Positions 42,731 to 53,193 of a stretch of 64,000 nucleotides of DNA are shown here, piece after piece (position 1 is the stretch's first letter; each line of letters begins with the position of its first letter). The notes beneath the pieces were generated by a model. It did no database searches, was not told the origin of the DNA, and saw only the letters and a program-made list of their open reading frames with translations. A program made the translations under genes and the position numbers. Origin of the DNA: Monodelphis domestica (lineage: Eukaryota > Chordata > Mammalia > Didelphimorphia > Didelphidae); the NCBI RefSeq assembly GCF_027887165.1, contig NC_077228.1, positions 109,008,043 to 109,072,042 of the forward strand. The letters are read 5' to 3'.

Positions 42731-43489
42731 GTGGGATTGGCACAGGGGTGAGGGGAGGTTCATGTACACCGTTAGCATTACATGACTAATGTGCAGATTT
42801 CCAAAGACCTTTGGGAGCCAGGAACATAGGCTTCGTCCTGAGACTCCATCACTCTTTCCATTGATCCTGCTCCCTTCGCCTGCAGCCTGGGTGTTTGCTC
42901 ATTGCTCAGAGCAAAGAAAGTCCAAAGGTCCCTGCTCCCGTCCCCTCTTGAGCCCCCTCTCCCCATCCGCCCCCCCTTCCTGTCCTATTTTAAAAACTAA
43001 TACCTGGTCTCAGAGAGAACAGAATCCCAAGCGTGTAATTAAGTCCCTGGGTACAGCTGCTGCCTGCAGCAGCCGCCAGGCTGTCAGAGAGGGGCTGGGA
43101 CTGGCAGGGACCTGGGGCGGGGGTAGGGGTGACCTTGGAACCCGGAGCCCATCCGCTCGAAGACCCTCCCTTCCCTTTGTCTTCCCTGATCTCTGTGTGT
43201 GTGTTGCGGGGTGGGGGTGAGGGGTAGGTAAGCGGACTAGAACAGCCTCTCTCTAAGCACGTGGGATGAGAGGCAAGTTGGGAGGCAGGGCAGGGCCAGA
43301 GTGCCATTCTTCTCCTAATTTTGCTGATCCGTAACCTCTGAGTCAAGGTGTACCCCCACGGAGGAGGACTGAGGAAAAGGGAAGGGAGCTGATGGGTTGC
43401 CATGGGTTGTCATGGGAACTAGCCAACCACAAATTCCGGGATTGGCTCTGCTTGGTTTGACACAACACCCCCTCTCCAAGAAACATTTT
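42729..43489. other. GC-richer unique block
   Basis: Repeat-free by eye and visibly richer in G and C than the rest. Holds the regulatory candidate at 42985-43110. The long open frame here lacks any recognisable domain. Confidence 0.5.
42985..43110. promoter_or_regulatory. Candidate regulatory block
   Basis: TAATTA (43036-43041), a CAGCTG E-box (43054-43059) and a GCAGCAGCCGCC run lie within a repeat-free GC-rich stretch. The evidence is sequence composition and motif density only. Confidence 0.2.
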
Positions 43490-44215
43490 AAAAGAAAAAA
43501 AAAACACCAAGCAAATCTCCTTTCTTTTAAAATTAAAATGAAATTCTGTGGCTATCTTTTGTTTTCACATCGTCTTCTTTTTCCAGGGTGGCCCTCTCCC
43601 TCCCAGAGAGCCATCTTTTAAAACAAAGAAGAAAAAAATAGAGGAAGAGACAGTTCAACACAACTAACATCTTTGAAAAATCTGACCTTCTCTGCAGTGT
43701 TCCACACCCACAGCACTGCCCATCCCCACTGCCTTAGGGCAAAGAAGCAGGGGGACATGCTTTCTCGTGTTTCATTATACGTCATCTAAGTCAGTAAGCA
43801 TCAATGACCATATATATACATTATCTGATGTTATTTGCAGTGTTCCACACCTAGAGTCTCCCCTTCTCCTCTGCAAAGAAGCAGGAGAAAGTGCCTTCTT
43901 TGAGGCCAAGTTTGGCCTCAATTCCTTCGTAGCATTCCATTCAACTGAAAGCATTTATTACTAGTTACCTTCTTTGTGGTTGTATGAGTCATTTTCCTGG
44001 TTTTGTCTGTTTTACTTTGCATCCGTTCCTATGTCTTCCCACGCTTCTCTGTATTCATCATATTCATTGTTTCTTAAATTAGTATTCCTTTACATTCAGG
44101 TACTATAGTTTCTTTAGTCAGTCCCTGATCAATGGGCATCCATTTGTTTCCAGTTCTTTGCTATCACAAAAAGGGAAACTATAAAAATGTTGGTGTATAT
44201 ATATGAACTAGGGTA
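43490..44215 (-). mobile_element. Old L1 3' part (antisense), with a repeated piece
   Basis: CAGTGTTCCACACCCACAGC, TTTACTTTGCATCCGTTCCT, TCTGTATTCATCATATTCAT and TCCAGTTCTTTGCTATCACA are antisense L1-type sequence. A segment near 43695-43770 (CAGTGTTCCACACC to AAGAAGCAGG) recurs at 43840-43890. Confidence 0.6.
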
Positions 44216-44535
44216 TGAATGTGTGTGTATATATATATATTAATATTTTTATAGCTTCCTTTTTTGTATGTATATTTTTATGGTGTTCCTTTATATATTA
44301 CATCTCTTATGACATATATGATATACCATGTATATGATTTATCACACATATGTATTATATAATCACATATATGTGTATGACTTGAAAAGCCTTTAAAATG
44401 TATACCAAAATAATATGTAAAAATAAACATGTATTTATACATAAATATTTAAATGCATTTGCATAATATAGAAAACATATGTATATGTAATATATAAATA
44501 AACGTAATGCACATACATATATTTACTTATTTTTG
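44216..44535. repeat. AT-rich low-complexity tract
   Basis: Degenerate TATATA, ATATAC and AATATTT motifs throughout. Confidence 0.85.
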
Positions 44536-44568
44536 TCTTTTGAGGGTATGTAGACTCTGATATGCTGG

Positions 44569-44727
44569 GGTTTTTTAAACCCTTAACTTCTGTCGTAGAA
44601 TGTGTTTTGGTTCCAAGGCAAAAGAGTGGTAAGAGTTACACAGCTAGGAAGTATATGAGGTCAAATTTGAACCCAGGACCTCCTATTTATGGCTCTGGGT
44701 TTCAATCAACTGCACCACCTAATGGTG
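44569..44727 (-). mobile_element. SINE1 with small deletion
   Basis: Antisense SINE1. It goes from GAGTGGTAAGAGTTA directly to CACAGCTAGGAAGTATATGA, missing the central 40 bp. Confidence 0.8.
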
Positions 44728-44831
44728 GATTGTTTTATGAAGGATTTCTCCAAGGACATTTGGGGCTTTTGCCTACTGCTTTAACCCAAAGATCCTGAGG
44801 AGCTACTGACAATTTTTGAGCAGAAGATGGA

Positions 44832-46600
44832 ACATGGAACATTTAAAGAACAACTAATCCCAATACTATCCGAACTATTTGACAAAATTAACAAAGGAGT
44901 TTTACCAAATTCCTTTTGTGACACAAATATGGTATTGATTCCAAAGCCAGACTAAAAACAGAGAAAGAAAACTACAGATCAATCTCTTTAATGAATATAG
45001 ATGCAAAATTTTAAATAAAATACTAGCAAAAGGACTCTAGCAAGTTATCATGAGGATTATTCATTATGATCAGGTGGGATTTATATCAGGAATGCAAGGA
45101 TGGTTTAATATTAGGACCACTATTCACATAATTGACTATATCAATACCCAAAACAACAGAAATCAAATGATTAGCTCAATAGATACAGAAAAAAGACCTT
45201 TGACAACATACAAAAACCCATTCCTATTGAAAACACTAGAAAATATAGGAATAGATAAATTCAGAATGGGTAAATGACTTAAATATAAAGAAGGAAACTA
45301 TAAGTAAATTAGGGGAACATAAAACAGTATGTATACCTGTTAGATCTATGGGAAAGGAAAGATTTTAAGACCAAGCAAGAGATAGAGAATATTACAAAAT
45401 GTCAAATGAATAATTTGATTACATTAAATTAAAACTTTTTTTTGTACAAACAAAACCAATGCAACCAAAATTAGAAGAAAAGGAACAAATTGGGAAAAAA
45501 TATAACAAAAACCTCTGACAGAGGTTCAATTACTCAAATTTATAAGGAGTTAAATCAATTGTACAAAAAAATCAAGCCATTCCCCAATTGATAAATGGAC
45601 AAGGGACATGAATAGGCAATTTTTTAGATAAAGAAATCAAAACTATCAATAAGCATATGAAAAAGTGTTCTAACTCTCTTATAATTAGAGAAATGCAAAT
45701 AAAAACAACTCTGAGGTACCACCTAACAGCTAGCAGATTGGCTAATATGACTGCAAAGGAAAGTAATAAATGTTGGAGGGGATGTGACAAAATTGGGACA
45801 CTAATGCATTGCTGGTGATGTTGTGAATTGACCCAACCATTCTGAAAGGCAATTTGGAACTATACCCAAAGGGTTTTAAAAGTTTGCCTGCCCTTTGATC
45901 CAGCCATACCACTGTTGAGTTTTTACCCCAAAGAGATAATAGGGAAAACTATGTGTACAAAAATATTTAGAGCCATGCTCTTTGTAGTGGCAAAAAATTG
46001 GAAAACGAGGGAGTGTCTCTCAATTGGGGAATGACTGAACAAATTGTGGTATCTGTTGGTGATGGAATAAGATGGTGCTCAAAAGGAATAATGAACTGGA
46101 GGAATTCCATGTGAACTGGAATGACCTCCAGTAAGTGATACATAGTGAAAGGACCAAAATCAGGAGAATGTTGTACACAGAAACTGATACACTGTGGCAC
46201 AATTGAATGTAATGGACTTCTCTATTAGCAGCAATGCAATGATCCAGGACAATGCTGAGGAACTTATGAAAAAGAACACTATCCACATCCAGAGAAAGAA
46301 CTGTGGGAGTAGAAACACAGAAGAAAAATATTTACTTGGTCACATGGTTTGTTGGGGATATGATTGGGGATGTAGATGTTAAATGATTGCCCTATTGCAA
46401 ACATTAATAATATGGAAATACATTTTGATCAATGATACATGTAAAACCTAGTGGAATTGCTTATAGGTTATGGGAGGGGGAGGGAAGGAACATGAATCAT
46501 GTAACCATGGGAAAATCTTCTAAATTAATGAATTAAATAAACTTAATTTTAAAAAATAAAATTAAAATACATAAAAAACAAAAACAAACAAACAAAAAAG
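44832..46600 (+). mobile_element. L1 with large internal ORF2 deletion
   Basis: Begins in the RT domain (ACATTTAAAGAACAACTAAT; DQVGFISGMQGWFNI at about 45067-45110). At about 45258 it jumps from the early RT (ENIGIDK) to the region after the RT (ATGACTTAAATATAAAGAAG). The catalytic YADD region and about 0.9 kb that other L1s carry are gone. It continues to the 3' UTR G-rich run (46471-46490) and an A-rich tail. More diverged than the copies at 34 and 50 kb. Confidence 0.85.
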
Positions 46601-46639
46601 AAGGACATGGTCATATTCACACATTGGGAGCATCAATTA

Positions 46640-46870
46640 GGCTGTGATGGGGAAAGGGAAAAAAACCAGAAGAGGCAGTCAGTTGAACTAAGGTATGAAT
46701 GGAAAGGAGTAGATATGAGAGATTAGGCAACTGGCAAGAAATAGAGTTTGGAGGAAAGGGGAACAGTCCAGAATGACTATGAGGTTTCAAACCTGGAGGA
46801 CTGGAAGGATGCTAGTGCTTTGGACTGAAATAGGGAAGATAGAGTATTGGGTTTTAAGAATAAGGCTCTA
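46640..46870 (-). mobile_element. L2 LINE fragment
   Basis: Complement of L2 ORF2: AACAGTCCAGAATGACTATG and CCTGGAGGACTGGAAGGATG. Confidence 0.6.
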
Positions 46871-46940
46871 GATGATCAACTATGAATGACAACTATTCTC
46901 AATAAGACAACTCCAAGGGATTCATGAAAAAAGGATATCT
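46871..46940 (+). mobile_element. Old L1-type 3' UTR scrap
   Basis: GATGATCAACTATGAATGAC and CTATTCTCAATAAGAC resemble the fragment at 31081-31340. Confidence 0.4.
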
Positions 46941-47519
46941 ACCCTGGCAAGAAATGTGAAAGAAAATTATACAGTCATATTTTCCTTTTTCTCATGGCTC
47001 CAAAAGAAACAATGCTTCTCTGGATAATATTTTGTTTTAATTCTAAAAGCAAGTGCAAAATATAATGGTTCATATATAAGAATTATAGAATCACAGAAAA
47101 AAAAGACCAAGAAAAAGCATGGTATAGAAGAGCTCTCTCTGACTCTTACCATCTTATTTTAATTTAGATTCAAATATTCCTTCTGTCTCCACCTTGGGCA
47201 ACCCAAGTCATCTCACTGGGCCTTTTTTTCTGATCTGTAAAGGAATAAACTGTAATAGATGTTTCTATATGTTCTATATAAACTATATGTTATATGATAA
47301 TATATGTACAATCTATATTATATTATCTGGAGGAGTGGGAGGGAGAAGAAAAAAAGAATGAGATAAGGAGTTTTGGACATAACTAATGGGAGAACTTGTT
47401 TCTCTTGGATAAGTATATTATATTTATTACATATTTATAACAAATCATATGTATGACATCATGTCTATTATATTGTGTTATATATAAAAATAAAAATAAA
47501 TAGTCACAACAACAACAAA
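46941..47519. other. AT-rich, no recognised feature
   Basis: TATAT-rich runs at 47265-47330 and 47410-47485. The rest is unassigned. Confidence 0.4.
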
Positions 47520-47655
47520 AAGAATAAGGGTCATGAATTCTGGTTTGGAGATGGTGAGTTGGAAGAGATGTCCAATAGGTTGTTGGTGATATAGGACCAG
47601 AGACAGACAAGGGTTGGATGTGTAGGTTTGGAGTTGCCCAGTGAGAGGAGCTTCT
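47520..47655 (-). mobile_element. L2 LINE fragment
   Basis: GAGATGTCCAATAGGTTGTT and GGTTGGATGTGTAGGTTTGG are complement of the L2 RT region. Confidence 0.55.
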
Positions 47656-48167
47656 TGTAGTTTTTCAATAGCAGATCCCTCTCCAGGTCCCTTGAAAGCA
47701 GAGTTTATTTGGCTCCATTTCTTTTTGGGTAGTTCATGGCCACATCTTTAAATGTTATTGATCCTTGAGATATGGCAGTTAATTCTTTCCCAGTGAAATG
47801 GTTGCTCCAGATATTCTCTTCCTCAGCTTGGCTCTGTAATTCACTGTTTTTAGTTCTTGTTCCTGCTTGGTTTCTTCATCTTAGTTCAGAAACTCCTTTC
47901 TTATTTGGAGAACTCTCATCACTGCTCTAGCTGCTCCACAGTGTCCTGTCTGTGGCTTCAAAGTTCTCTGGGAGAACTGGCCAGATGTGGAGAGTCCTCA
48001 TATCTCTACTCAGGGGGCTCAAATCCACTCTCTATAGACTGTCTCTCCTTTGCATTTCTCTCTAATGATCTCTTAAAGTCATTTGAAGCCATATATCTTA
48101 AGATCCTATGTTTTATATGACAGAGAAGTTCAATAGGACTTGGGAATGTATCATTTAGAAGGACATG
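47656..48167. other. No recognised feature
   Basis: About 510 bp. Not a family I know, and no convincing exon. Confidence 0.4.
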
Positions 48168-48350
48168 GGAGTAGGTGGGTGATTCAGTGGATAGAGAGCA
48201 GGTCTGGATACTGAAAGTCCTGGTCCTCTGACACTTCCTAGCTGTGTGACTCTGGGCAAGTCATTTAACCACAATTGTCTAGACTTACTGCTCTTCTGCT
48301 TTGGAATCCATTCTAAGACAGAAAGTAAGGGTTAAAAAAAAGGAAAAAAA
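48168..48350 (+). mobile_element. SINE1, copy 1 of a cluster
   Basis: Head GATTCAGTGGATAGAGAGC, then TAGCTGTGTGACTCTGGGCA and a GTAAGGGTTAAAAAAA tail. The B box is deleted (AAGTCCTGGTCCTCTGAC). Confidence 0.85.
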
Positions 48351-48482
48351 TTAGGGTAGCTAGATGGTACATCTTAACTGTGTGACAAACCACTTGATCA
48401 CAGTTGCCTAACCCTTACTGTTTTTCTGCCCTGGAATGATAGTCAATTATAAAACACTAGGTAAGGATTAAAAAAAAAAAAG
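48351..48482 (+). mobile_element. SINE1, copy 2 of a cluster, head deletion
   Basis: GGTAGCTAGATGGTAC is joined directly to TCTTAACTGTGTGAC at about 48371, losing about 75 bp including the B box. It has its own A-rich tail. Confidence 0.8.
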
Positions 48483-48615
48483 AAAAATATTGGAGCAGCT
48501 AAGTGGTACTTCCTAAGTGTGTGACCCCGGGCAGGTCATTTGACCCCAATTGCCAGGCATTTACTGCTCTTCTGCCTTGGAACTGATACTAAGACAGAAG
48601 GAAAGGATAGAATAA
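48483..48615 (+). mobile_element. SINE1, copy 3 of a cluster, same head deletion
   Basis: GAGCAGCTAAGTGGTAC joined to TTCCTAAGTGTGTGACC at about 48510 repeats the deletion of copy 2, about 139 bp downstream. Confidence 0.8.
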
Positions 48616-48642
48616 TTCTTTTTGGAAATCTGTCTATCTCTC

Positions 48643-48647
<5 letters not shown>

Positions 48648-48719
<72 letters not shown>

Positions 48720-48720
48720 C
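48648..48720. repeat. (CT)n microsatellite
   Basis: About 68 bp of CT directly after the SINE1 cluster, with a degenerate pyrimidine flank to about 48870. Confidence 0.95.
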
Positions 48721-48870
48721 TTCCCTCTCCCTCTTTCTCTGTCTCTTTGTTCTTTGTTCTCTTTTGCCTCTCTGTGTCAGTCTCTAAGTTTATTTCTCTT
48801 TCAATATTTCTGCCTCCCCATCCAGGTCTCTTTGTTTGACTTTATCTGTCTCTCCTCCTTCTCCTTCACC

Positions 48871-49744
48871 ACAATTGGTCCCAATTTCCTGGCCACTTTC
48901 TGAATTTGGAAAGTTTCCCTAACCACTTTCCAACCTAATTACTGATCCTTTCTCACCCAGTAGAGGTCACTGTTATGTAAATTCAATTTTAATTGTGTGG
49001 GGGCAGGTTTTGTCCTGATTATCTTCTTTAACCCCCATCCTCCGCTTTCCCACTTCCAGTAGAAGTTTATTTCCATATTTTTGATTGTGATACCCCCCTC
49101 CTTCATCCTCCCTCCCCTTCCCACTCTCTCAAGGCTTCACAGAGCTGGCTGTGATTACTTACTCCCATCCCAGGAGCCACAACAAGGTTTGCCTAGGGCA
49201 AAACAGAAGGAAAAATAAACAGCGTTTAGTGGAATTTGCGTTATTTCTTTGGAGATGCAAATCAGAAGGTTCCAGATGAATGTTGGGGAGCATCTGCACT
49301 GTGCAGAAGGAAGCCAGCTCAGAGCGGATCCTGCCTAGGAAGGAGACTCTGCAGTTGCCCGAGGGGCTGCACAGATTCAGTTGGAAGGAGAGAGAGAAAA
49401 ATTAAACAATCCAAAGCCCCAATCACCACATTTGTTATTTGGCTCTTATTAAAAGGTTCCGGACTCTGTCCTATTAGATCAGCTCTTTAGGCTGGTCGCT
49501 TATGTCTGGAAACAGGAATCAACTGCTCTGTGGTGGGAGACACCAATTGTCAGTAGTTTTCCTTCTTACTTTCTGCTTGCCTGAGGGTGAAACGCCCCAA
49601 CTCTCCTTTATCCTGTGAGGTTCATCTGGACTCCTGGCTTCTCTTCCTACTGCAAACCTTTTTTTCCCTCCATTAGCATCTCCCCGTGGGGAGGCCTGAA
49701 GAAACAGGACTATTTTAAACTCAAATCGCTGTGCTAGGCGTGTG
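48871..49744. other. Unique block
   Basis: About 870 bp with no repeat I know. Contains the regulatory candidate at 49160-49470 and a few CpG sites near 49320-49370. Confidence 0.5.
49160..49470. promoter_or_regulatory. Candidate regulatory block with octamer
   Basis: An AAATAAACA forkhead-like site (49214-49222) and a perfect octamer ATGCAAAT (49256-49263) lie 35 bp apart. AACAATCC and TTGTTATTTGGCTCTTATTA follow near 49410-49450. It is repeat-free, and its composition resembles conserved noncoding DNA. Conservation is not shown by the sequence alone. Confidence 0.25.
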
Positions 49745-50039
49745 TGAATTATCACAATTTTAGGGCCAGACAGAGACTTCAGAGATCATCTAGGACAAAC
49801 TCTTTATTTTTACATTTGGAAACTGAGGCACGGGGAGGTTAAGGGACCTGACCATAGTCGCACAGCTTCCTAAGTGTCAGGCAGCGTCAAAATTTGCTTA
49901 GTCTTCAGGCTTCTGAACCAGCGCTCTTTCTCAGAGACCTCAAAGATCATCTAGTCCAATCCCTTAGTTTATAGAGGAAATTAAGGTCTAGAGAAGTCAA
50001 ATAATTTGTCCAATCAAAGGAAAAAGTAATTGGGCATGT
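49745..50039 (-). mobile_element. Two adjacent MIR-type CORE-SINE copies
   Basis: Copy 1 (49745-49930): CAGAGATCATCTAGGACAAA, GAAACTGAGGCACGGGGAGG. Copy 2 (49932-50039): CAAAGATCATCTAGTCCAAT, AGGTCTAGAGAAGTC. Both antisense and old. Confidence 0.6.
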
Positions 50040-50055
50040 AAGAAACACGGCCTTA

Positions 50056-50675
50056 GACTTGTACAAAAATATTCATAGCTGCGCTCTTTGTGGTGGCCCA
50101 AAACTGGAAAACGAGGGGATGCCCATCAATTGGGGAATGGCTGAACAAACTGTGGTATATGTTGGTGATGGAATACTATTGTGCTCAAAGGAATAATAAA
50201 GTGGAGAAGTTCCATGGAGACTGGAACAACCTCCAGGAAGTGATGCAGAGCGAGAGGAGCAGAACCAGGAGAACATTGTACACAGAGACTAATACACTGT
50301 GGTATAATCGAACGTAATGGACTTCTCCATTAGGGGCGGTGTAATGTCCCTGAACAACTTTCAGGGATCCAGGAGAAAAAAAAAAACACCATTCATAAGC
50401 AAAGGATAAACTATGGGAGTGGAAACACCGAGAAAAAGCAACTGCCTGAATACAGAGGTTGAGGGGACATGACAGAGGATAGACTTTAAATGAACACTCT
50501 AATGCAAATACTATCAACAAAGCAATGGGTTCAAATCAAGAAAACATCTAATGCCCAGTGGACTTACGCGTCGGCTATGGGGGGTGGGGGGGAGGAAAAG
50601 AAAATGATCTATGTCTTTAACGAATAATGCTTGGAAATGATCAAATAAAATATATTTAAAAAAAAAAAAAAGAAA
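50056..50675 (+). mobile_element. L1 3' end, 620 bp, with perfect 16-bp target duplication
   Basis: Starts near the ORF2 C-terminus (AQNWKTRGCPSIGEWL) and ends in poly(A). AAGAAACACGGCCTTA at 50040-50055 and 50676-50691 is exact. The last ORF2 segment is open in one frame, and the 3' UTR has a G-run at 50579-50593. It looks like one of the younger L1 insertions here. Confidence 0.95.
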
Positions 50676-50691
50676 AAGAAACACGGCCTTA

Positions 50692-51304
50692 CCTAAAAGA
50701 AAATTCTTACTCGATTGTGAAGGAGAAAAGTCCTTTAATAACGTCCTTGCAAGAGCGGATGCCGACCGGAGTTTGGTAGACACCCTTTGAGGGGAGGCGC
50801 AGGAAGATGTATTTCCTAAGCTCCGGGAGGGGCTAGGGGGAGGGGAGCTCCCAGGTTCCTCATGGGCTGAGCGAAATCAGAGCTTACAGTATATCCGAAG
50901 AAGCTAATGAACCTATGTAAACTCCCACCCTTAATTACCTTTCCCATCGAGAATCCCCTTTCCTTATACCTTATATGATCTTTCTCAGGCTACCCCTTGG
51001 CCACGAGACAGAGCTGGGCTCCAGTACAGAGCTAACGAAACTGGTTTTCTGCTAACTAAACTCCTCTCAGACCCCAGTTTGAAGGGCGGGGCTCTTTCTG
51101 GTTGGCTGAGGAAGGAAGGTTGAGATTCTGAAGACAGAAAAGATGTGACCCAACAGAATTTGGTTGTAGTTGTTGCAAATGGAAATCTCCATTTCCCTCA
51201 GGTAAAATGAGGTTTGGGTTATCAGTGAAAATTAATAATAAATAGCAGCTAAAATGCCACATTCTGCCTCTCTGTGATTTTTTCCAACATGTCGGAGATG
51301 TAGC
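50692..51304. other. Unique block
   Basis: About 600 bp. Repeat-free by eye, GC-richer near 50810-50870, with no exon I can defend. Confidence 0.45.
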
Positions 51305-51420
51305 TGGTTTATCTATTATCTCTCCTGTTAGAATGTAAGTTTCTTGAGGGCAGGGAACCCTCACCCACTTAGCATAGAGCCTGGAATTGTAAGTATTTTA
51401 TAAATGCTTGTTGACTCATA
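51305..51420 (+). mobile_element. L2 3' end
   Basis: TTAGAATGTAAGTTTCTTGA and ATAAATGCTTGTTGAC. Confidence 0.75.
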
Positions 51421-51558
51421 CTTTAAGTACTTTAAGATTTGTGAAATGCTACCTATGTTATTTCATTTGATTCTTACAAAACCCTTGGAGATAGGGACAA
51501 TTAGTATCTCCATGTTACACATGAGGAAACTGAGGCTTAGAACATTTAGGCAACCTAA
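51421..51558 (-). mobile_element. MIR/MON1-type CORE-SINE
   Basis: TGTTATTTCATTTGATTCTT, GGGACAATTAGTATCTCCAT and CATGAGGAAACTGAGGCTTA. Confidence 0.65.
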
Positions 51559-51724
51559 AAGCTCAATGAGTGGCTCAGCAGAGTCAGGACTGGAGATAGG
51601 AGCTCCTGAATTCAAAATTTGACCTCAGATACTGCCTAGCTGTGTGAACTTGCACAGGTCATTGAACCCTAATTACCTCTAGCCCTTACTGTTCCTCTGC
51701 CTTGGAACCAATAGATTCTAAGAT
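51559..51724 (+). mobile_element. SINE1
   Basis: Sense SINE1 with GAGTGGCTCAGCAGAGTCA head and TGCCTTGGAACCAATAGATT. The tail runs into the next element. Confidence 0.8.
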
Positions 51725-51735
51725 AGAAAACAAAG

Positions 51736-52717
51736 ACCAGAAACAGAGACTTCCAGGTAAACATGGCACAGTCTAGACCCAGGACTCTTCCTCTCTTCAC
51801 CACATACCTATATAGACTGCCTCAAAAAGCCAAAAAAACCCAAATTCATATCAACGAAGGAACTCTACATTTTGGCGAAGCATTTAAAGTATGTGGGATT
51901 TGGGCATTTCCACACCATAAGGGGGTGAAAAAGCTTCCACCATGCACTGCTGGTGAAGTTGTGAATTGATCCAACCATTCTGGAGGGCAATTTGGAACTA
52001 TGCCCAAAGAGTGCTAAAAGACTGTCTGCCCTTTGACCCAGCTATGGCACTGCTGGGTTTGTACCCCCAAAGAAACCATAAGGAAACAGACATGTAGAAG
52101 AATATTCATAGCTGTGCTCTTTGTGGTGGCAAAAAATTGGAAAATGAGGGGATGCCCTTCAGTTGGGGAATGGCTGAACAAATTGTGGTATCTGTTGGTG
52201 ATGGAATACTATTGTGCTCAAAGGAATAATAAACTGGAGGAATTCCATGGGAACTGGAACGACCTCCAGGAATTGATGCAGAGGGAAAGGAGCAGAACCA
52301 GGAGAACATTGTACACAGAGATACACTGTGGTACAAGCGAATGTAATGGACTACTAGCAGCAATGCAGTGATCCTGAGCAACTCAGAGAGATCTATGAGA
52401 AAGAACACTATCCACATTCAGAGGAAAAACTGTGGGAGTAGAAACACAGAAGAAAAACAACTGCTAGATTACATGGGTCGAGTGGGGATATGATTGGGGA
52501 TGTAGATTCTAAATGAACTTACTAGTGCAAACATCAACAACATGGAAATTGGTTCTGATCAAGGACACATGTAATACCCAGTGGAATTGTGGGTCGGCTA
52601 AGGGAAGGGTAGATGGAGGGGAGGGAGGGAAAGAATATGATTCTTGTGACCAAAGAATAATGTTCTAAATTGATGAAATTAAATTTAAATAAATAAATAG
52701 CTAAAGTGTAAAGACAA
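51736..52717 (+). mobile_element. Probable L1 with 5' UTR-like start fused to its 3' end
   Basis: 51736-51930 (ACTTCCAGGTAAACATGGCA, CTTCACCACATACC, GACTGCCTCAAAAAGCC) resembles the start of marsupial L1s. At about 51935 it passes to the ORF2 C-terminus (ATGCACTGCTGGTGAAGTTG), then the last ORF2 segment to about 52330 and the 3' UTR with G-runs at 52602-52629. AGAAAACAAAG at 51725-51735 and 52718-52728 may be the target duplication. The 3' part is certain. The 5' UTR identity is inference. Confidence 0.65.
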
Positions 52718-52728
52718 AGAAAACAAAG

Positions 52729-52868
52729 GAGAGACAGAGAGAGAGAGACAGAGAGAGAGAGGGAGAGAAGGGAGGGAGGAAAGGGAGGGAGAGAAAGGAA
52801 GAGGGAGGAAAGAAGGAAGGAAGAGAAGGAAAGAGGGAGGGAGGAATGCAGGAAGGAAGAGAGAAAGA
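52729..52868. repeat. (GA)n / (GGAA)n purine tract
   Basis: GAGA, then GGGA/GGAA units for about 140 bp on the plus strand. Confidence 0.93.
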
Positions 52869-52960
52869 AATTAGATGATTTGCCACCCACATAACTAGTG
52901 TCTGAGGCAAGTTTTCAACTCATGTCTTGACTCTAAGGGCAGCACTCTACCATTATGAGG
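52869..52960 (-). mobile_element. CORE-SINE end fragment
   Basis: GATGATTTGCCACCCACATA, TGTCTGAGGCAAGTTTTCAA and GCAGCACTCTACCATTATG. Confidence 0.5.
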
Positions 52961-53119
52961 AATAGATAAACACTCTCTCCTCCTACATACATTAATTTTT
53001 AGGACTTACTAATATTTTGGTTTCAGTTAAAGGCACCCCAAAGAGCTTTTGTTTATGTGGGCTATAATTTATTGATATTGATATTAGAAATGAAAATGTC
53101 TTAAAATTCTTGTTTGTTT
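52961..53119. other. Possible old repeat, unassigned
   Basis: GCACCCCAAAGAGCTTTTGT and TTTATGTGGGCTATAATTTA recall a widespread mammalian repeat. I cannot name the family. Confidence 0.3.
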
Positions 53120-53193
53120 GTTTTCATTCCCTGTCTTCTCTCTTAGAATTGATAAGTATCAGTTCCAAGACAGAGGAGTGGTAGGGGCTAGGT
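53120..53193 (-). mobile_element. SINE1, left half, split by UCP2 fragment
   Basis: TTAGAATTGATAAGTATCAG to GTGGTAGGGGCTAGG is the first half of an antisense SINE1, ending exactly at the GGCTAGG before the central CAATTGG. Confidence 0.8.

Noticed and set aside
42789-43403. Open frames of 137-143 codons in the GC-rich block
   Set aside because: No domain, no conserved motif, and GC-rich DNA has few stops. I saw no convincing splice-site pairing.
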